Below, in pieces: positions 31,711-43,513 of a stretch of 64,000 bases of DNA; positions within the stretch are counted from its first letter, which is position 1, and every line of letters begins with the position of its first letter. Both the position numbers and the translations under genes were made by a program. Below the pieces are notes generated by a model that had not been told where the DNA came from, ran no database searches, and was given only the letters and a program-made list of their open reading frames with translations. Source of the DNA: Elymus sibiricus (lineage: Eukaryota; Streptophyta; Magnoliopsida; Poales; Poaceae); contig CM077667.1 in assembly GCA_039707655.1 (NCBI GenBank), forward strand, positions 416,373,409 through 416,437,408, given 5' to 3'.

Positions 31711-34386
31711 GCATCCCCAAGCTTAATTCCTGCTCGTCCTCGAGTAGGTAAATGATAAAAACAGAATTTTTGATGTGACATGCTACCCAACATGTAATCT
31801 ATTGCAGGTATGATCATTGAGAAACAATGAATTAATAAACATCAACATAGTAATATTCATAAACATAAGTAACATAATCATCAAGTTTCAAAATATACGA
31901 TCCTTAAAGAATGTTCACCCCCTATTCATTTTATCATATTAGCATGGCATGGCTCCATCTTCACCACATAAATACAAATATCAAGCACCACGGTGTTAAG
32001 TCAAGCAATTGGATCGTACTCTTTAACGTGCTTCAGCTTTTTATTACTCACGCAATATATGAGCGTGAACCATAGATATAGCATAAAGGTGGAATAGAAT
32101 ATGGTGGTGGGTTTCAAAGGGGTAAAAGTGGAGAAGAAAGTTTCACATCAACTAGGCATATCAACGGGCTATGAAGATGCCCATCAATAGATATCAATAC
32201 GAGGAGTAGGGATTGCCATGCAACGGGTGCACTAGAGCTATAAGTGTATGAAAGCTCAACTAAAGCTAAGTGGGTGTGCATCCAACTTTCTTGCTCATGA
32301 AGACCTCGGACATTTGAGGAAGCCCGTCATAATATACAAGCCAAGTTCTATAATGAAAAATTCCCACTAGCATATGAAAGTGACAAAACAAGAGACTCTC
32401 TATATAAAGAACATGGTGCCACTTTGAGGTACAAGTGTGGAAAAAGAGGTAGTAGCACTGTCCTTTCTCTATTTCCTCTCATTTATTATTATTTTCCTTT
32501 TTCCTTTTCTTTTTCTCTTTTTTTCCTTTTCTTTCATTCATTCTTTTTTTTCGTCCGGAGTCTCGTCCCGACTTGTGGGAGAATCATTGTCTCCATCATC
32601 CTTTCCTCATTGAGAATGTGCCCTAATAATGATGATCATCACACTTTTATTTACTTACAACTCAACATGAAAAATTATAGTATGACTCTATATGAATGCC
32701 TCTGGCAGTGTACCAGCATGTGCAATGATCAAGCGTAACATGTATAAAAAATGATGAACGGTGGTTTTGCCACAAATACTATGTCACTTATATGATCATG
32801 CAAAGCAATACGACAACGAAAGTACTAGTCATATGATGTAACGGTGGAAGTTGCATGGCAATATACCTCGGAATGGCTATGGAAATGCCATAATAGATAG
32901 GTATGGTGGCTGTTTTGAGAAAGATATAATGAAGCTTATGTCCAACAGAGTGTATCATGTCACGGGGTTTGGATGCACCGGCGAAGGTTGCGACGATCCT
33001 CGAGGTGAGAATGGGCAATGCACGGTACCGAAGAGGCTAGCAAATATGAGGTGGTGAGAGTGCGTACATCCATGTATTTACATTAGTCATAAGAACTCAC
33101 ATACTCATTGCAAGGTTTTATTAGCTCTCTCGAAGCAAAGTACTACTCACATGCCCTTAGGGAGGAGGTTGGGAGGAGTTAACCATCGCGGACCTCCGAC
33201 TTAAACAGCACTAGGATTTCAACGAGGAATAAGAATGCTCACACGTCATCACCATGCCATAAAAAATATTTAGATGAAGAGCAAGTTAACACTCTCTAAT
33301 TTACGACATTATTATTAACCAATGATCATGCACTCATGCCCTTTCACATTACCACATTAATATCATTAACTCAAAATTTCTTTTTTATGTGCTACATGAA
33401 GGTTTTGATTATGCACTCCTTGAATACCTATTATTTTTGGACTAGTCTTATAACCCATGCAAATTACCGTCACTATTTAATAACTCTCAAACAAATATAA
33501 GTGAAGAACGAGAGTGCAATTATTTCTTTAAAATCTATACGCCACCATGCTCTAGAAGATATAAGTGAAGTACTAGAGCAACTACTTAGCTCAAAAGATA
33601 TAAGTGAAGCACAAAGAGTATTCTAATAAATCATGGTGATCTAGTGTCTCTCTCAAGTGGGTGTGTCAAGCAAACAATTATTGTGGAAAACTAAAGCAAA
33701 CGACGCTCCAAGCAAAACTCATATCATGTGATGAATAAAAATATAGCTCCAAGTGACATACTGATGGATTGAGACGAAAGAGGGTATGCCTTCCGGGGCA
33801 TACCCATGCTTAGACGCTAGAGTCTTCCTAGAATATTACCTTGGGATGCCTTGGGCATCCCCAAGCTTAGTCTCTTGCCACTCCTTATTCTTTCATCCAT
33901 CGTGATAACACCCAAAACTTGAAAACTTCAGCACACAAAACTCAACAGAAACCTTCGTGAGATCCGTTAGTATAATAAACATATCAACTACTTTAGGTAC
34001 TGTTATAAATTTATTATTATTTTATTATTCAATAAGGTACTGTATTCTAATTTCTCCATGGCTTATACCCCCCGATACAATCCATAGCATCATCAAAACA
34101 AGCAAACTATGCAAGCAAAAACATAATCTGTCTAAAACAGAACACTCTGCAATGATATAATTAAGTACCATACTTTTGCAACTCCAAACATTCTGAAAAA
34201 TTAGTAAAACCTGAGGAATATGTATATAAATACTGTGTAAAACTTTCAGATCAAAAAGATGTTCCAGTAAAATCAGAGAAATTCTGCACTAGACGCTACA
34301 GTTTCTGTTTTTGCACCGTATCAATTCTACTTATCATGCAAGTGACGTGCTTGGACTGCGTCGGTATTTCCCCAAAGAGGAAGGGG
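31711..34386 (-). other. Non-coding 3' region of C1
   Basis: Includes the exact polypurine 14-mer (31711-31724), an internal exact copy of it (33855-33868), a pyrimidine-rich run (32460-32560), and repeats with the sense motif CTTCACTTATAT (units near 33490, 33563 and 33600). A short open frame at 32830-33018 resembles one in element D but shows no protein-level constraint. No gene. Confidence 0.7.
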
Positions 34387-34389
34387 TGA

Positions 34390-35916
34390 TGCAGCACAAC
34401 GACGGTAAGTATTTCCCTCAGTTATGAAACCAAGGTTATCGAACCAGTAGGAGGATCACCACCACCCAATAAGCAGCACCTGCACACAAACAACAAATAC
34501 TTGCAACCCGACGCGAAAGAGAGGTTGTCAATCTCTCTACGGTAAATAGATAGATTAGGTAGTGATAGATAGGAGAGATAGATCTCTCAAGAACACAAAT
34601 AAAAAGAGTAAATATGCAGCAATATGTTTTTGGGTTTTTGGTTTTGTAGATCTGAAAACAAAGATTGCAAAAAACGTAGATCAGAAAGCAATATGATGGA
34701 AAAGTAGACCCGGGGGCCGTAGGGTTCACTAGTGGCTTCTCTCATGAGTATAGCGCATGGTGGGTGAACAAATTACTGTTGGGCAATTGATAGAAAATCG
34801 AATAATCATGACGATATCCAAGGCGATGATCATTATATAGGCATCACGTCCAAGATAGATAGACCGACTCCTGCCTGCATCTACCTCTATTACTCCACAC
34901 ATCGACCGCTATCCAGCATGCATCTAGTGTATTAAGTTCATGGAAAAACGGAGTAATGCAATAAGAACGATGACATGATGTAGACAAGATCTATTCATGT
35001 AGGAATAGACCCCCATCTTGTTATCCTTAATAGCAACGATACATGTGTGTCTTGCTGCCCCTTCTGTCACTGGGAAAGAACACCGCAAGATCGAACCCAT
35101 CACAAAGCACCTCTTCCCATGGCAAGAAAAATCGATCTAGTCAGCCTAACTAAACCAAAGATTCGAAGAAGAAATACGATGCTATAAGCAATCATGCATA
35201 TAAGAGATCAAAGAAGACTCAAATAATATTCATGGATAGAAACTGATCATGAACTCAAAATTCATCGGATCCCAACAAACACACCGCAAAAGTTTACATC
35301 AAATAGATCTCCAAGAGACCATTGTATTGAGAATCATAAGAGAGAGAGAAGAAGCCATCTAGCTACTGCCTACGGACCCGTAGGTCTATGGTGGACTGCT
35401 CACGCTTCATCGGAGAGGCACCTATGAGGAAGATGAACCCCTCTGTGATGGTGTTTAGATTGGATCTCGCGGTTATGGAACTTGCGGCGGCTGGAATTGT
35501 GTTTCGTCGACTCCTCTAGGGTTTTTGGATTTTCTGTGAATTTATAGGCACGATAGTCGGTTGAGGGGGTGCCCGAGGTGCCCATCCCCCACCAGGCCGC
35601 GCCAGGGGGCCTCTGGCGCGCCCTGGTGGAGGGTAGCCACCATGGGCCCCCTCTTCTGGTGTTCTTTGGCCCATCTTCTTTCTTCTGGTCCAGAAAAAAT
35701 CCACAAAAATCCCCGCAGCGTTTGGTCTCCGTTTGGTACTGATTTTCTACGAAGTAAAAAACAAGCAAAAATAGCAACTGGCACTTTGGCACTATGTCAA
35801 TAGGTTAGTCCCAAAAAATGATATAAAGTTGTAATAAAATGATTGTAAAACATCCAAGAATGATAATATAACAGCATGGAACAAGCAAAAATTATAGATA
35901 CGTTGGAGACGTATCA
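34390..35916 (-). repeat. 3' LTR of element C2
   Basis: On the minus strand TGATACGTCTCCAACG begins at 35916 and the end lies near 34390 (outer end tgcagcacaacg on the plus strand). About 1527 bases. The polypurine tract follows at 35917. Confidence 0.8.
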
Positions 35917-38490
35917 GCATCCCCAAGCTTAATTCCTACTCGTCCTCGAGTAGGTAAATGATAAAAACAGAATTTTTGATGTGGAATGCTGCCTAACATG
36001 TTCATCATATTATTTTCTTCTTTGTATAGCATGGACATTTGGACTTGTAAATGGTTCAAAGCAATAGTCTAGTTTTAACATAATGACTTCAATACTCAAG
36101 CATGTCAACAAGCAACCATGTCTTTCAAAATATCAACACTAAAGAAAGTTATCCCTAGCCCATCATGCTCAATCATTGATCCATTCATGAAACACACTCA
36201 AATATTAGCTATGCCCAATGCTCAAGTACGATCATAGTGCCCCCTAGTTGGTGCCTATAAGAGAAGATGGAGACTCAAAGCAAAAAAAATTGCATAAAGT
36301 AAATAGATAGGCCCTTCGCAGAGGGAAGGAGGGATTTGCAAAGGTGCCAGAGCTCAAAGTTTTAAATTGAGAGAGAAAAAATATTTTGGGTGGCATGCTT
36401 TTCCTGTCAACGAAAACGACAAAGTAGCTCACAATACTTTCCATGCTGATATATCATAGGCGGTTCCCAAACAGAAAATAAAGTTTATTCCTTTTTCCAC
36501 CAAACTTTCACTTTCCATGGCGGGCCGTATCCACGGTTGCCTTCCATACCAACACTTTCCAAGGAATTTATTATTTGACAACATAAAGTAAATATTTTTT
36601 CTTTTTCATTTCGGGAATGGGCATCCCTATTACCGCCGCACTCTCGTGCAATGACAAGTGAATAAACACTCATCTTGAGAATAACACATCTAGCATGGAA
36701 AAATATTGGACACTCCCCACCGTTTCATGAGCGGTACAGGCACACAAAAGAGAAAATTTATTTTGAAAATTTAGAGATGGCACATACAAATTTGCTTGGA
36801 ACGGCATGGAAATACCGCATATAGGTAGGTATGGTGGACTCATAAGGCAAAACTCGGTTTAAGGATTTTGGATGCACAAGTAGTATTTCTACTTAGTACA
36901 AATGAAGGCTAGCAAATAGATTGGGAAGCAACCAAATCAAGAAACAAAAAATCACATAAGTGAGCATTGAACATAACTAACGCCGAATAATGCACCACAA
37001 GTAGGATGTAACTTCATTGCATAACTATTGACTTTCGTGCATGCATAGGGAATCACAAACCTTAACACCAATATTCCTACTAAGCATAATTACTCACTAA
37101 CATGACTCACATATTACTATCATCATGTTTCAAAACTATTACAAGGAATCAAGTTTAATTTGTCCAATGATCTTCATGAAAGTTTTTATTATATACTCCT
37201 TGGATATCTATCACTTTGGGACTAGTTTCATATATTGCCATTGCTTTTTGGCAAGCTCAAACAAATTTAAGTGAAGCACATGAGCATAAAGATTTCATCT
37301 CTCAAAAAGGTATAAGTGAAGCATGAGAGGATTTCTTCAAAATTTTACTAACTCTCAAATTAATCTAAGTGAAGCATGAGAGTATTTCTACAAAAGCTTC
37401 CAAGCACACCATGCTGAAAAAGATATAAGTGAAGCACTAGAGCAATTCTATAGCTCAAAAAGTTTAAGTGAAGCACATAGAGCAATTCTAACAAATCATA
37501 GCATGATTTTGGCTTTCTCAAATAGGTGTGTACAGCAAGGATACAAAGGAAAAACTAAAAAACAAAGCAAGCAAAGATACAAGAAGCTCCAAGCAAAACA
37601 CATGATATGTGACGAATAAAAATATAGCTCCAAGTAAAATACCGATGGTCGTTAGAAGAAAGAGGGGATGCCACTCGGGGGCATCCCCAAGCTTAGTTGC
37701 TTGTTACTCTTTGGATATATCTTGGGGGTGCGGTAGCATCCCCAAGCTTAGGCTTTTGCTACTCCTAATTCCTTCATCCATCGTGATCTCACCCAAAACT
37801 TGAAAACTTCAATCACACAAAACTCAACCAAATCTTCGTGAGATCCGTTAGTATAATAAAGCAAATCACTACTTTAGGTACTGTTGTAAACCCATTCAAA
37901 TTTTATAATTGCATTATACCTACTGTATTTTAACTTTACCATGGCTTATACCCCCCCAATACAAACCATAGATTCATGAAAACAAGCACACAATGCAACA
38001 AAAACAGAATCTGTCTCAAACAGAACAGTCTATAGTAATCTGTACTCTACCCATACTTCTGTAACTCTAAACATTCTGAACAATTAGGACAGCGTAAGGA
38101 ATTTGTATAGCAACACTGTGTAAAAATTTCAGCTCAAGATCACGTTTCAGAAAACAATTAAAATTCATATACTGGACGCAAAGTTTCTGTTTCAGATTCA
38201 GCATCACTTCTACTCATTCTATGAATCATCCTAACAGTTCTACTTGGCACAAACACTAATAAACCATAAAAACACAATCATAACAGAGGCATAATTCTGT
38301 CAACACACAAAAACAGAAAGGAAAAAGCAAAAATTTATTTATTCATTGGGTTGCCTCCCAACAAGCGCTATCGTTTTACGCCCCTAGCTAGGCATAGCGG
38401 ATAGATTCAAGTATTGTCATCTTTAGTTTTGGATCCATAGGATGCCCTCATGATTGATTCATATGGTGGCTTAATTCTTATTCTAGGGAA
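35917..38490 (-). other. Non-coding 3' region of C2
   Basis: Contains the polypurine tract (35917-35930) and two further exact copies of its 14-mer (37681-37694 and 37736-37749), five CTTCACTTATAT-type repeat units (37262-37475), and a hairpin-forming module just after the protease stop (38346-38398). No open frame of note. Confidence 0.7.
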
Positions 38491-38493
38491 GTT

Positions 38494-39138
38494 TTACATA
38501 CCCTTTCTCAAGGGAAATTGAAAACGAATATTGCCTTCTTTCATATCAATCACGGCACCTATAGTGTGTAAAAACGGTCTACCAAGTATAACGGGACAAG
38601 ACGGATTGCAATCAATATCAAGCACAAAAAAATCAATGGGCACATAATTTCTATTTGCAAGAATAATAACATCATTAATTCTTCCCAAAGGCTTTTTAAT
38701 AGTAGAATCCGCCAAGTGCAAATTAAGAGAACATTCTTCAATGTTGGTAAGACCAAGCACATCACATAGAGATTTCGGAATCGTGGAAACACTAGCACCC
38801 AAATCACACAAAGCAAAGCATTCATAATTTTTAATCTTGACCTTAATGGTAGGTTCCCACTCATCATGTAATTTTCTAGGAATAGAAATCTCCAACTTCA
38901 ACTTTTCTTCAAAAGATTTCATCATGGCATCAATGATATGTTTAGTAAAAACTTTATTTTGCTCATAAGCATGGGGTGAATTCAACATAGATTGCAACAA
39001 AGAAATACACTCAATCAAATAGCAACTATCATAGTTAAAATCTTTGCAATCCAAGATAGTGGGCACATCACTAGTTAAAGTTTTGACCTCTTCAAACCCA
39101 CTCTTATCAAAAATTTCATCAAGATTTTCATCCTCCAA
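38494..39138 (-). CDS. Athila-lineage retroviral-type aspartic protease
   Basis: The 214-residue frame contains CDLGASVSTIPKSLCDVLGL, the Athila-type protease motif in which the usual D-S/T-G is D-L-G, and the second motif VILGRPFLHTIGAVID. It would mature gag. It ends at a stop at 38494, immediately before non-coding sequence, with no RT following. It is in the same frame as gag but separated from it by a TAA at 39175-39177. Confidence 0.85.
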   Translation of the reverse strand: MEDENLDEIFDKSGFEEVKTLTSDVPTILDCKDFNYDSCYLIECISLLQSMLNSPHAYEQNKVFTKHIIDAMMKSFEEKLKLEISIPRKLHDEWEPTIKVKIKNYECFALCDLGASVSTIPKSLCDVLGLTNIEECSLNLHLADSTIKKPLGRINDVIILANRNYVPIDFFVLDIDCNPSCPVILGRPFLHTIGAVIDMKEGNIRFQFPLRKGM

Positions 39139-39174
39139 ATTATTGGGACGCCTTCTAGCTAAAGTTGACTCTAC

Positions 39175-39990
39175 TTAAGTCACTTCATTATCAATTTTAA
39201 TATTACTAAACAAGGAATCAATAGAAGAAACACCAATCACTTTAAGATCTTCATCACTTTTATAACGGCAATCACTAGAAGGCGATTTTTTTAAGATTTC
39301 TCTTTTAGCTCTAAGCATAGCGGTTCTTTTCTTACGTTCATCCATAGAGACATATAAAGCTTTAATAGATTCATCAATCTTAGGCATAAAAGCTTTCAAC
39401 TTGAGATTTTCAACATCATGAGAAATTCTATCAATGCTTCTACACATATCATCAATCTTATTCAACTTTTCTTCTATCGTAGTATTGAAAGCCTTTTGCA
39501 CATTGATAAATTCTTTAATATTACTCTCAAGATCAGAGGTGTTCCTATTATTATTGTAAGAAGAATTACCATAGGAATTACCATAATTATTAGAGGAATT
39601 TCCAGAAAAAGGCCTAGGATTAAAATTACCTCTATAAGCATTGTTATTGAAATTGTTGCGCGAGACAAAATTCACATCTACGGATTCACTATTTTGCTCA
39701 ATCAAAGTAGACAAAGGCACATCAATAAGATCAATAGGAGCATTTTTACTAGCAACCAATTTCATCAAAGCATCAACTTTAGCACTCAAAGTACTAATTT
39801 CCTCTACCGAATTAACCTTTTTACTAGTAGGTACTCTTTCGGTATGCCATTGAGAATAATTAGCCATGATATTATCTAGCAATTTAGTAGCTTCACCCAA
39901 AGTAATCTCCATAAAAGTACCACCCGCAGCGGAATCTGAAAGATTTCTAGAGACAAAATTCAATCCCGCATAAATTTTTTGTATGATCAT
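39175..39990 (-). pseudogene. Athila-lineage gag, 5'-truncated, ended by a premature stop
   Basis: The 271-residue frame contains a typical Athila gag end (LGEATKLLDNIMANYSQWHTER), an asparagine/serine-rich linker (NNNNRNTSDLESN) and a helix region (MCRSIDRISHDVENLKLK). The N-terminal half is missing beyond 39993. The in-frame TAA at 39175-39177 separates it from the protease. It lacks a zinc knuckle in the retained part, as often in this lineage. Confidence 0.8.
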
Positions 39991-39993
39991 CTA

Positions 39994-40300
39994 TACAATT
40001 ATTCTCAATGTATTGAGTGTGTATTGAGTGGGTTGGGGACACACAATACAATTTTGTATTCCGGCAGACATTTCTAGCGCACCTATACAATTTACCATTG
40101 TATTGAGTGTGTTGGGGACACACAATATTGTTTGTATTTGGTTTCAGGGTTGTTTGAGAGAGACCATCTTCATCCTACACCTCCCACAGATTGATAAACC
40201 TTAGGTCATCTACTTGAGAGAAATTTGTTGTTGTCCTACAAAACTCTGCGCTTGGAGGCCAACACGAGTCTACAAGAATAAAGTTGTGTAGTAGACATCA
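39994..40300 (+). repeat. LTR 3' end of an Athila-lineage element, with internal duplication
   Basis: Sequence up to gtagtagacatca (ending at 40300) matches the 3' end of a Sabrina-like LTR in plus orientation. An ~87-base segment around tgtattgagtg and gttggggacacacaat is duplicated (40020 and 40107). It directly abuts the copied kinase promoter, with no primer site after it. Confidence 0.55.
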
Positions 40301-40303
40301 GCC

Positions 40304-40970
40304 TGCTATGACCATGTAATGCCTCATACAATGTTATTTTTTCATGTTTTTCAACGGTTAGTTTTGAAGTCTTTGGACTTGGGAAAAATTACAAGAGTAC
40401 GTGGGGTGTTTTTTCTAAGGACGGACAAACTCTTCCTATGATTGTTGAGTCCACAACCCAATGACCCAGTAGCTCCCATATCATGAAAGCATGGGAAGGC
40501 CGGAAGCACATGATATCCCCCCCCACACACAATATTACCCAGTTCACAAATCAGCCGACTAAGATAAATAAAGATACGAAACAAAGTAAAGCAAACATGC
40601 GACGGTGTGATCAGATTAATAAAATATTTATTATACCTAGTGGGATCATTCCTTGGATGGAAACAAGTATTCATAGTAGGATACCAAATGGATATTTTCC
40701 CGTTTCCCCCTTCCTCCCCCATAGCAGGACATTTTTCCTCCGACCAAACTCCAACACAAAAGAACCATTTTAGTCATATACATCAAATCCAGCAGCAAAC
40801 AGGAACCAGCCAAGACGGTGGCAGAGCCCACGCCACGGAGCATGACGCGGACCCACCGGCGGCGTGGCCCACCGGACATCCCCTCCGCCCACTCCACCTC
40901 CCCACCCCCTCTTGCATGGATCCTCCTCCACCTCGCTGGTCGCGCCCCTTTTCCCCCTGGGTATATAACC
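40304..40970 (+). pseudogene. Duplicated SnRK2 promoter fragment without transcribed region
   Basis: It aligns over its length with the kinase promoter, which is itself split by Angela (52547-52613, then 61323-61935). Shared landmarks include caacggttngnttt...gaggtctttgg, gggatcattcct, ggatattttcccg, tccgcccactccacctcc and TATATAA (40962-40968). Similarity ends just past the TATA box. There is no kinase exon downstream. Many differences are CG in the kinase promoter and TG or CA here, as in methylated, inactive DNA. Confidence 0.85.
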
Positions 40971-41237
40971 CTCCTCCTCCTCTTGTAACTGGAGCTGAGC
41001 ACGTAGATCATGGACATCTTTGATGAGAAGTAGGAGTAGTGTAGGTTTTAGTTGATCTACGTAGTACGTAGGTTTTCCTCTTTTGCATGCTATGTCTGGA
41101 TTTAAGGTTTCAAGAATGAGGTATTCGGATGCAGAGAAGGGAATTTGAGGGTTGCCCGTTCACTGCCCATAGACGCATCCGGACACATCTGCGAGTGTTT
41201 GAGGGCCCGTATTTAATCTCCGCGGGTGTAGATGCTC
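40971..41237. other. Intergenic, possible DNA-transposon end
   Basis: No gene. The stretch ending gtgtagatgctctta (41226-41240) resembles the end motif at 23241-23256 and may be the remnant of a DNA transposon. Confidence 0.35.
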
Positions 41238-41840
41238 TTACAACTGAGACATAAAGTGACGAGATTTGCAAAGCCCAGGTGGATCAAAACATGGAGGTTA
41301 ATAATTGCCATTTTTCTTTAGCAAAGAGATGGTGGTATGAAGATTCTACCCAAAGTTTGGTGCAGAAGCAACTATGTTTGGGCGATAAGGGCCTCTTTGA
41401 TTCATAGGAATACTCAAAACGCAGGGTTTAAATGCCATGTCGTTTTTAATCGTTTGAGAATTTGGTTTACTAGATTGCATCAAAGGAAAGACAAAAGGAT
41501 TCTTACCAAGAGGATTGAGTGAATTATTTTTTTATAGAATGTTCGTTCTAAAAAAAATCTTATGAATTGTAGTATGGATGAATCCTTAGAGAAAAACTAA
41601 TTATGTGATTCAATCCTACGAACAAAACGATCAACACAGAAAAATAGGTGTGGATTCCAATGCTTTAAAATTCCTGTGAAAATCTTATTGTTAACTGATG
41701 CTAAAGCGTCAATTTTTCTAGTTATTTAGTGTCATTAAGTTGCCGCAAGGCCAATTAGATGATTTGATTGTGCTGGATGTTAGCTTTGCGAACGATGAAG
41801 GAGTGGAGCTTCATGGCCAGTTCTCCCCTCCAGCTAGGAG
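41238..41840 (+). pseudogene. Decayed gene fragment, right copy, part 1
   Basis: Aligns with 24336-24955. Coding-like LIVLDVSFANDEGVELHGQF is visible near 41765-41825. It is interrupted exactly at taact by element D. Function not recognised. Confidence 0.6.
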
Positions 41841-41845
41841 TAACT

Positions 41846-43389
41846 TGGTACGTCTCTGTCGTATCTATAATTTTTTATTGTTTCATGCTAATATTATACG
41901 ACTTTCATATATTTTTGGCAACATTTGATATGATTTATTGGACTAACCTATTGATCCAGTTCCTAGTGCCAGTTCCTGTTTGTTGTATGTTTTTTGTTTC
42001 GCAGAATATCCATATCAAACGAAGTCCAAACGCGATAAAAGTTTACGAAGATTTTTTTTGGAACATTTGTGAATTTTGAGAGGTGGAATCAACGCAAACG
42101 GAGGCCCACAGCCCCCAAGAGACACCAGGGCACGCCCAGAAGGCCCAGGCGCAGCGTGGTGGGTTGTGCCCACCTCGTACGTCGGTTGGAGCTCTCCTTC
42201 GGGCGCAAGGAAGCTAATTTTTGGATAAAAATCTCCTCAAAATTTCTGCCCGATCGAAGTTACGGATCTCCGGGAATATAAGAAACGGTTTTCGGTCAGA
42301 AAACAGGAACGTGAAACAGAAGAGAACAGAGAGGGAGATCCAATCTAGGAGGGGCTCCTGCCCCTCCGCTGCCATGGCAGACATGGACTAGAGGGGGAAC
42401 TCTCCTTCCATCTAGGGAACTCTCCTCCCATCTAGGGGGGAGGCCAAGGAAGAAGAAGAAGGAGGAGGCTCTCTCCCCCTCTCTCCCGGTGGCGCCGGAA
42501 CGCCGCCGGGGCAATAATCATGACGGCGATCTACTCCAACAACTTCGCCGCCGTCAACACCAACTCTCTCCCCCTCTATGCAGTGGTGTAACACCTCTCT
42601 TCCCCGCTGTAATCTATACTTAAACATGGTGCTCAACTCCATATATTATTTCCCAATGATATTTGGCTATCCTATGATGTTTGAGTAGATCTCTTTTGTC
42701 CTATGGATTAATTGTGGTATGATGTTATGGATGTGAGTTGTATGTTGATCTAGTGCTGTCCTATGGTGCCCTCCGTGTCGCGCAAACGTGAGGGATCCCC
42801 GCTGTAGGGTGTTGCAATATGTTCATGATTTACCTATGGTGGGTTGCTTGAGTGACAGAAGCATAAACCCGAGTAGGTGGGTTGTTGCGTATGGGAGTAA
42901 AGGGGACTTGATACTTAATGCTATGGTTGGGTTTTACCTTAATGAACTTTGGTAGTTGCGGATGCTTGCTAGAGTTCCAATCATAAGTGCATATGATCCA
43001 AGTACGGAAAGTGTGTTAGCATATGCCTCTCCCTCATTGCATATAGCAAGTATCTATCATATTATATTCAATTGCCTAGGGACAATCTTTCTCTTGCGTT
43101 ACACAAAAAGCTTTCTACTAAGTTATTTACTTTTATTGTTCTTTTATTAAAACATCACCTAAATTTTATTTCCACGTTCTTTATTATCTTGCAAAGTACT
43201 TCTAGTTTTATTCCCGCAAAGTAGTTTCATACTTGTTCTAGGTAAAGCAAGCATTAGCGTGCGTAGAGTTGTATCGGTGGTCGATAGAACTTGAGGGAAT
43301 ATTTGTTCTACCTTTAGCTCCTCGTTGGGTTCGACACTCTTACTTATCGAAAAAGGCTACAAACGATCCCCTACACTTGTGGGTTATCA
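41846..43389 (+). repeat. 5' LTR of element D
   Basis: 1544 bases, from TGGTACGTCTC (where the other LTR has TGATACGTCTC) to gtgggttatca. It differs from the 3' LTR by scattered substitutions and a short duplication near 42405-42440 (ctctccttccatctagg). Confidence 0.92.
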
Positions 43390-43400
43390 AGACCATTTTC

Positions 43401-43417
43401 TGGCGCCGTTGCCGGGG
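43401..43417 (+). other. Primer binding site of element D (tRNA-Asp type)
   Basis: TGGCGCCGTTGCCGGGG, 11 bases after the LTR, is the Athila-type site matching the 3' end of tRNA-Asp. Confidence 0.8.
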
Positions 43418-43513
43418 AGCAATAGCGTGGGGTGAATATTATCGTGTGTGCTTGTTTGCTTTATCACTAAGTTATTTTTATTTTCCGTTATTAGTTGTTT
43501 TATATCTTTAGTT

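Larger units (their letters stand above)
30202..34386 (-). mobile_element. Element C1: Athila-lineage Gypsy fragment (3' LTR and 3' untranslated region)
   Basis: A 3' LTR (about 30202-31710) and its polypurine tract (31711-31724) are followed to the right by 2.7 kb of non-coding 3' region, cut at about 34386 where element C2 begins. All coding parts are missing. The 3' region is closely similar over its whole length to that of element D on the other strand. The left LTR edge is uncertain because the first bases do not align well with related LTRs. Confidence 0.75.
34390..39993 (-). mobile_element. Element C2: Athila-lineage Gypsy, truncated at gag, lacking pol
   Basis: In minus-strand order: a gag fragment and protease in one frame with a single in-frame stop, then a stop, a 2.5-kb non-coding 3' region, polypurine tract and 3' LTR. 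The gag N-terminus, primer site and 5' LTR are cut off at about 39993. Integrase and RT are absent, although nothing interrupts the space where they would be, so the element was probably a gag-protease type non-autonomous form before truncation. Sabrina-like; the family name is tentative. Confidence 0.75.

Noticed and set aside
37262..37475. Regular short repeats suggesting a CRISPR-like array
   Set aside because: Units are degenerate, unevenly spaced and lie in the 3' region of a plant retrotransposon.
40304..41040. A second kinase gene
   Set aside because: Only the promoter is copied; no exon of the kinase follows the TATA box.
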